Assembly: GCA_029448655.1 (NCBI GenBank)
Contig: JACCLO010000007.1
Location: forward strand, 1,302,001 to 1,366,000
Reading direction: 5' to 3'
Length of the DNA: 64,000 nt
Source of the DNA: Wolfiporia cocos
Taxonomy: Eukaryota; Basidiomycota; Agaricomycetes; Polyporales; Phaeolaceae
In this document: positions 60,368 through 64,000 of the stretch, one piece after another
Numbering within the stretch: the first letter of the stretch is position 1
Layout of the letters: each line of letters begins with the position of its first letter
Translations under genes and position numbers: made by a program
Notes under the pieces: generated by a model
Databases searched by the model: none
What the model was told of the DNA's origin: nothing
Seen by the model: the letters and a program-made list of their open reading frames with translations, nothing else

Positions 60368-63300
60368 ATGAGCCAACAGAATCGCGGACGTGGAGGCCCC
60401 CGAGGTCGAGGAGCCCCATCCGGTGCAGGTAGAGGGTCCGGTGGCCCAAGGACCGGCCCCGCGGCCGCTGCCGCTACATCTAACATTGGATTCAGCGACA
60501 GAGGCCGTGGTTTCGCTCGTGGGGCCGGACAAGGACCCAGAGGCTCCGGCGGACCTCCTCGCGGTAGCGGTGGCGCTGGCCGGGGAATGGGGCGTGGGGG
60601 TCCCGGTGCTCCCGCGCAGGTCTTCGCCGCTAATACACCGGCTCGGGTTGACCAGCGTCTTAGCGAGGTTGACCAGCTAGTTAGTAGCTTTAAGCGTTTA
60701 AGCGTGCAGGATGAGAAGCCTCTCCGTCCCGGTTTTGGGACGTTGGGCCGTCCTCAGGTCTTGAGAGCGAACTTCTTCGCGATCAAGACCACGCTTAAGA
60801 TCATCTACGACTACGACATAGCATTCACTCCCAAAGCTCAAGCGGGCAACGAGCGTCGAGCCCGGATCCTCCAGATCCTCGAGCGGGAACCCCAGTATGC
60901 TCCATACGTCGGTTTTGTGGCTCATGATCGGAGCCAAAGGCTAGTGGCCGCAAAGAAACTGCCACAGCCGCTCTCCTTCCAAGTCCAATACCTGGAGGAG
61001 GGCGAAACCAATCCTCGTCCCAATGCCCTAACTTTCAACGTCGAGATCGGGTTCCAGCGCGAACTCCAGATGACGCAGCTTAACCAGTGAGATCCTTCAG
61101 TGTTAGTTTTACTGCTCTAGCCTAATCGTGGATTAAGATATATGCAGGGTCGCCCAGAGAATCGCAATGACGACCTCCTGCCTCTGATATCCGCCCTAAA
61201 TCTCGTATTACAGCAGCATGCTGCGAATACTGGCATCCGTGTCGGGAAGAACCGTTACTTCTTCGGTGGCTCGTCTACTCCAATGCAACTCAGCTTGGGA
61301 GTCGAAGCATGGCGCGGTTTCTTCATATCTGTCCGCCCAACCTACAAGCAATTGATGGTCAACGTCAACGTTTGCATGACCGCATTCTATACTGCGGGCA
61401 ACTTGGCCGATGCGATGATCACGTTCCGCAACCAATCAGGAGGAGGCATGCCTTCGCGATTTTACGACAAATTAAAAGTCTCGACGACCCACCTCGGATA
61501 CATTAAGAAGAAGGCAATCTTCCGTATTGAGAGAGAAACCGCCCGTCAGTCTAGGTTCCAATGCGACGAGCTAGGCGGAAAAGTAACCGTGGAAGAATAC
61601 TTCAAGAAGAGTAAGTTGCCATAATCTTTCCGCGCTGTAGGTATTGACGGTATCAGAGTACAATATAACACTTCGGCACGCCCATGACCTCCCCCTCGTG
61701 AACATTGGAAACAAGGATAAACCCAACCTAGTCCCAGCCGAGCTCTGCCAGATCGTTCCTGGTCAGGCATATCGCGGCAGGTTGAGTCCAAACGAGACGT
61801 CGCAGATGATTCGATTTGCTTGTAATCCCCCCGCCTACAATGCTGCCGCGATTTGCGACCAGGGCTTCCAAGACCTCGGATTGACGGGCAACAGCGTTCT
61901 GGATGGTTTCGGCATAACCGTCAGTCGCGAGATGACTGCTGTTCCCAGTCGTGTCTTGCCGCCCCCCGGCCTTTCGTACAAACAGGGCAGCGCGAACGTT
62001 AGAGAGGCAAGCTGGAACATCGTAAACATCAAGTTCCACTCCCCTGCGACGGTATCTAGCTGGGCAGTCTTACTTGTACAGGACGGTGGCAGGAATGAGT
62101 TCCGCGGTAGGAGTGATCCCCAACTTCAGACATTCCTCCAAACGTTCTTACAGAAGCTACGCTCGAGTGGCATGACTGTACCTACGACGCCGCCTCAGAT
62201 CCTGGAGACGGGGGGACTGCCGCGTGTCGGGCAGGACCCGGGCAGGAGGCAGGCACTTCAGCAGATCAAAGATACTCTGACTAGAAACCTTGATCGAAAC
62301 AAGAAGCCGAGTTTCATACTGGTGTTGCTCTCAGGTGTCGACAATTACATCTATCCTGGCATCAAACGTTTCGGCGACGTCGAGCTCGGTCTCAGCACGG
62401 TCCACATGCTGCTCGATCCGAAGAAGGCCCTCGCTCCGGGGAATAAGCAAGACCAGTACTTCTCCAACGTCGCCCTAAAAGTTAACATCAAGCTCGGTGG
62501 AATCAACCACAAGCTCAACCCGCAGGCAATGGCGTGGCTGACGAAGATGAAGACAATGATCGTCGGCATAGATGTCACTCATCCGGGACCCGCGAGCGAG
62601 AAGGGTACTCCGTCTATTGCTGCGGTCGTTGCTAGCTATGACAACGACTTTGTACAATACCCGGCTAGTCTCCGTCCACAGAAGCCGGATTGGAATAAGG
62701 AGGCGAAGGAGGTATGTGTGATCTTGCCTTTGATTACATACATTTTTAACATCGAATGCAGATGGTGGAGAATCTGACGGAAATGATGATAGAGCGACTA
62801 CAAGTCTATCGTCAGAAGAACAAGGCGTTGCCGGATCGTATTTTGATATTCCGTGATGGCGTATCTGAGGTACGTCAGCTTGAAGCACAATATTAGCATG
62901 AACGGGTTGTTGACAGACGAACAGGGTCAGTATGATCTTGTTCTGAAAGAGGAGCTCCCGAGGATTCGCGAGGCTTTCAGAAAGATATCACCCACCCCGG
63001 CTTACAAGCCTAAGCTGACAATCATTATTTGCGGCAAACGTCACCACGCTCGATTCAACGCAACTGCAGAGCAAGACATGACGAAGAACGGCAACACCCT
63101 CCCTGGCACTGTTCAGGATAAGGGAATTACAGATGTATATGGATTCGACTACTACTTACAGGTTTGCATCATTTCTGTCCGCGGTCTCCAACGTGCGCTG
63201 ATACTGCTATTGCAGGCACATGCAGGACTGCAGGGTCATGTCCGCCCAACACATTACTATGTTGTTTACGACGAGTTCCACTACGATGCGGACACGATCC

Positions 63301-63572
63301 AGCAAGGTACTCACACGACCAGCTACTTGTATGCGCGCGCTACCAAGGCTGTCAGCCTCGTGCCGCCGGCTTATTACGCCGACCTAGCATGCGAGCGAGC
63401 GCGATATTACCTCAATGACTTACTCAATCTCGCGGACGAGAGATCGTCTGCTGGTAGCAGAGGACGAGACCGAGACAGCGAGGCGGAAAAGGAACGTATT
63501 TATCAGGAAGCAATGAGATTATGGGGTACCGGAATCCATACAGATATGAGAGGTACTATGTTTTATATTTAG
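60368..63572 (+). CDS. AGO: Argonaute (QDE-2/AGO-like slicer), 982 aa
   Basis: Argonaute binds small RNAs and silences matching transcripts. Six exons join in frame: 60368-61086, 61138-61610, 61657-62711, 62762-62869, 62925-63161 and 63216-63572 (2949 nt). Residues 1 to about 80 are a Gly/Arg-rich RGG tail (MSQQNRGRGGPRGRG). ArgoN and linker 1 follow (LGVEAWRGFFISVRPTYKQL), then PAZ with YNITLRHAHDLPLVNIGNK, then MID and PIWI. PIWI catalytic positions look intact: IVGIDVTHPG, the Glu-finger region KEAKEMVENL, FRDGVSEGQYD, and the fourth acid in PPAYYADLACERARYY (Asp, as in fungal QDE-2). The C-terminus MRGTMFYI is normal, after a charged insertion (SRGRDRDSEAEKER). The gene is complete and should be active. 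Confidence 0.96.
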
Positions 63573-64000
63573 TTACGTGCCGCTAGCTCTATTGTTGAGG
63601 GCTCGAGGGATAGTAGATGTGCGGGCTTTCTCTCGTAACCTCTGTCCTCTGTAACGTTTGGCTTCGTCGTATATACGGAGATTCTGTTTTTTTAGTGAAT
63701 GAGTCGTGTACAAAGCTTCAGTGTATCTAGTGAATTCTCAGCTCTGGTGCTTCAATCGGTGCTGTTGTTTGGGCGACCGAAGCAGCATTGAACGGGTACC
63801 ACGCGTATATGTAGAATGACAGGACTGTATCCACATACGTAATATGCTGCTTTTCTAAAGTCCCGGTGTCCATCTGGGTACCTTGGTGCAATGTATCGTG
63901 TCGGGTGAGCAGACGACGTATGCGGATAAGTAACGCCCGCTAGGCTGCCGCGAGGTTATTTTGCCACGCAGCCCTAGTTTTAGAGCCCTGGGTCATATTG
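63573..64000. other. Downstream of Argonaute, no supported gene
   Basis: The last 428 bases hold the Argonaute 3' end region. No coding frame is seen. Confidence 0.5.

Overview
This window is nuclear DNA of a filamentous basidiomycete, most likely a wood-decay Agaricomycete; Polyporales is my inference. The genes carry many short introns (about 50-60 nt) with GT-AG borders. The gene set is typical of such fungi: an AA9-type secreted polysaccharide monooxygenase, an F-box protein, C2H2 finger proteins, a Ty3/gypsy element and Argonaute. I rebuilt exon structures by hand from reading-frame continuity and family alignment, so splice sites are predictions.

Layout. 1-5575: the 3' part of a Ty3/gypsy LTR retrotransposon with a dUTPase domain in its polyprotein and one in-frame stop in reverse transcriptase. 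6779-15385: a compact gene cluster with a hypothetical protein, the pre-mRNA 3'-processing factor CFIm25, an AA9-like protein, and (minus strand) a ZIP metal transporter with a very long His-rich loop. 16088-33301: a diverged segmental duplication. The left copy has an intact M20 carboxypeptidase gene followed by only the broken 3' end of a RhoGEF gene. The right copy has a ruined M20 gene followed by the complete RhoGEF gene. An F-box gene lies between them, and a remnant of its 5' end abuts the start codon of the M20 pseudogene. 34586-44143: two triple-zinc-finger genes flank a flavin monooxygenase gene with microexons. 44-54 kb: gene-poor and rich in relics, with an MFS fragment, LTR-like remnants, a 3'-end relic of the dUTPase retroelement family, an almost perfect 35-bp-arm palindrome, and a decayed copy of the flavin monooxygenase 3' half. 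54746-63572: a third triple-zinc-finger gene, a complete monocarboxylate-type MFS transporter, and a complete Argonaute gene.

Working together: most neighbours are not functionally linked. Two themes stand out. One is genome defence against repeats: an intact slicer-type Argonaute lies a few kilobases from decayed retroelements and a foldback sequence. The other is local duplication with decay: M20/RhoGEF, F-box, flavin monooxygenase, and a three-member finger family. The AA9-like protein fits plant-biomass attack, but its active-site second sphere is not canonical.
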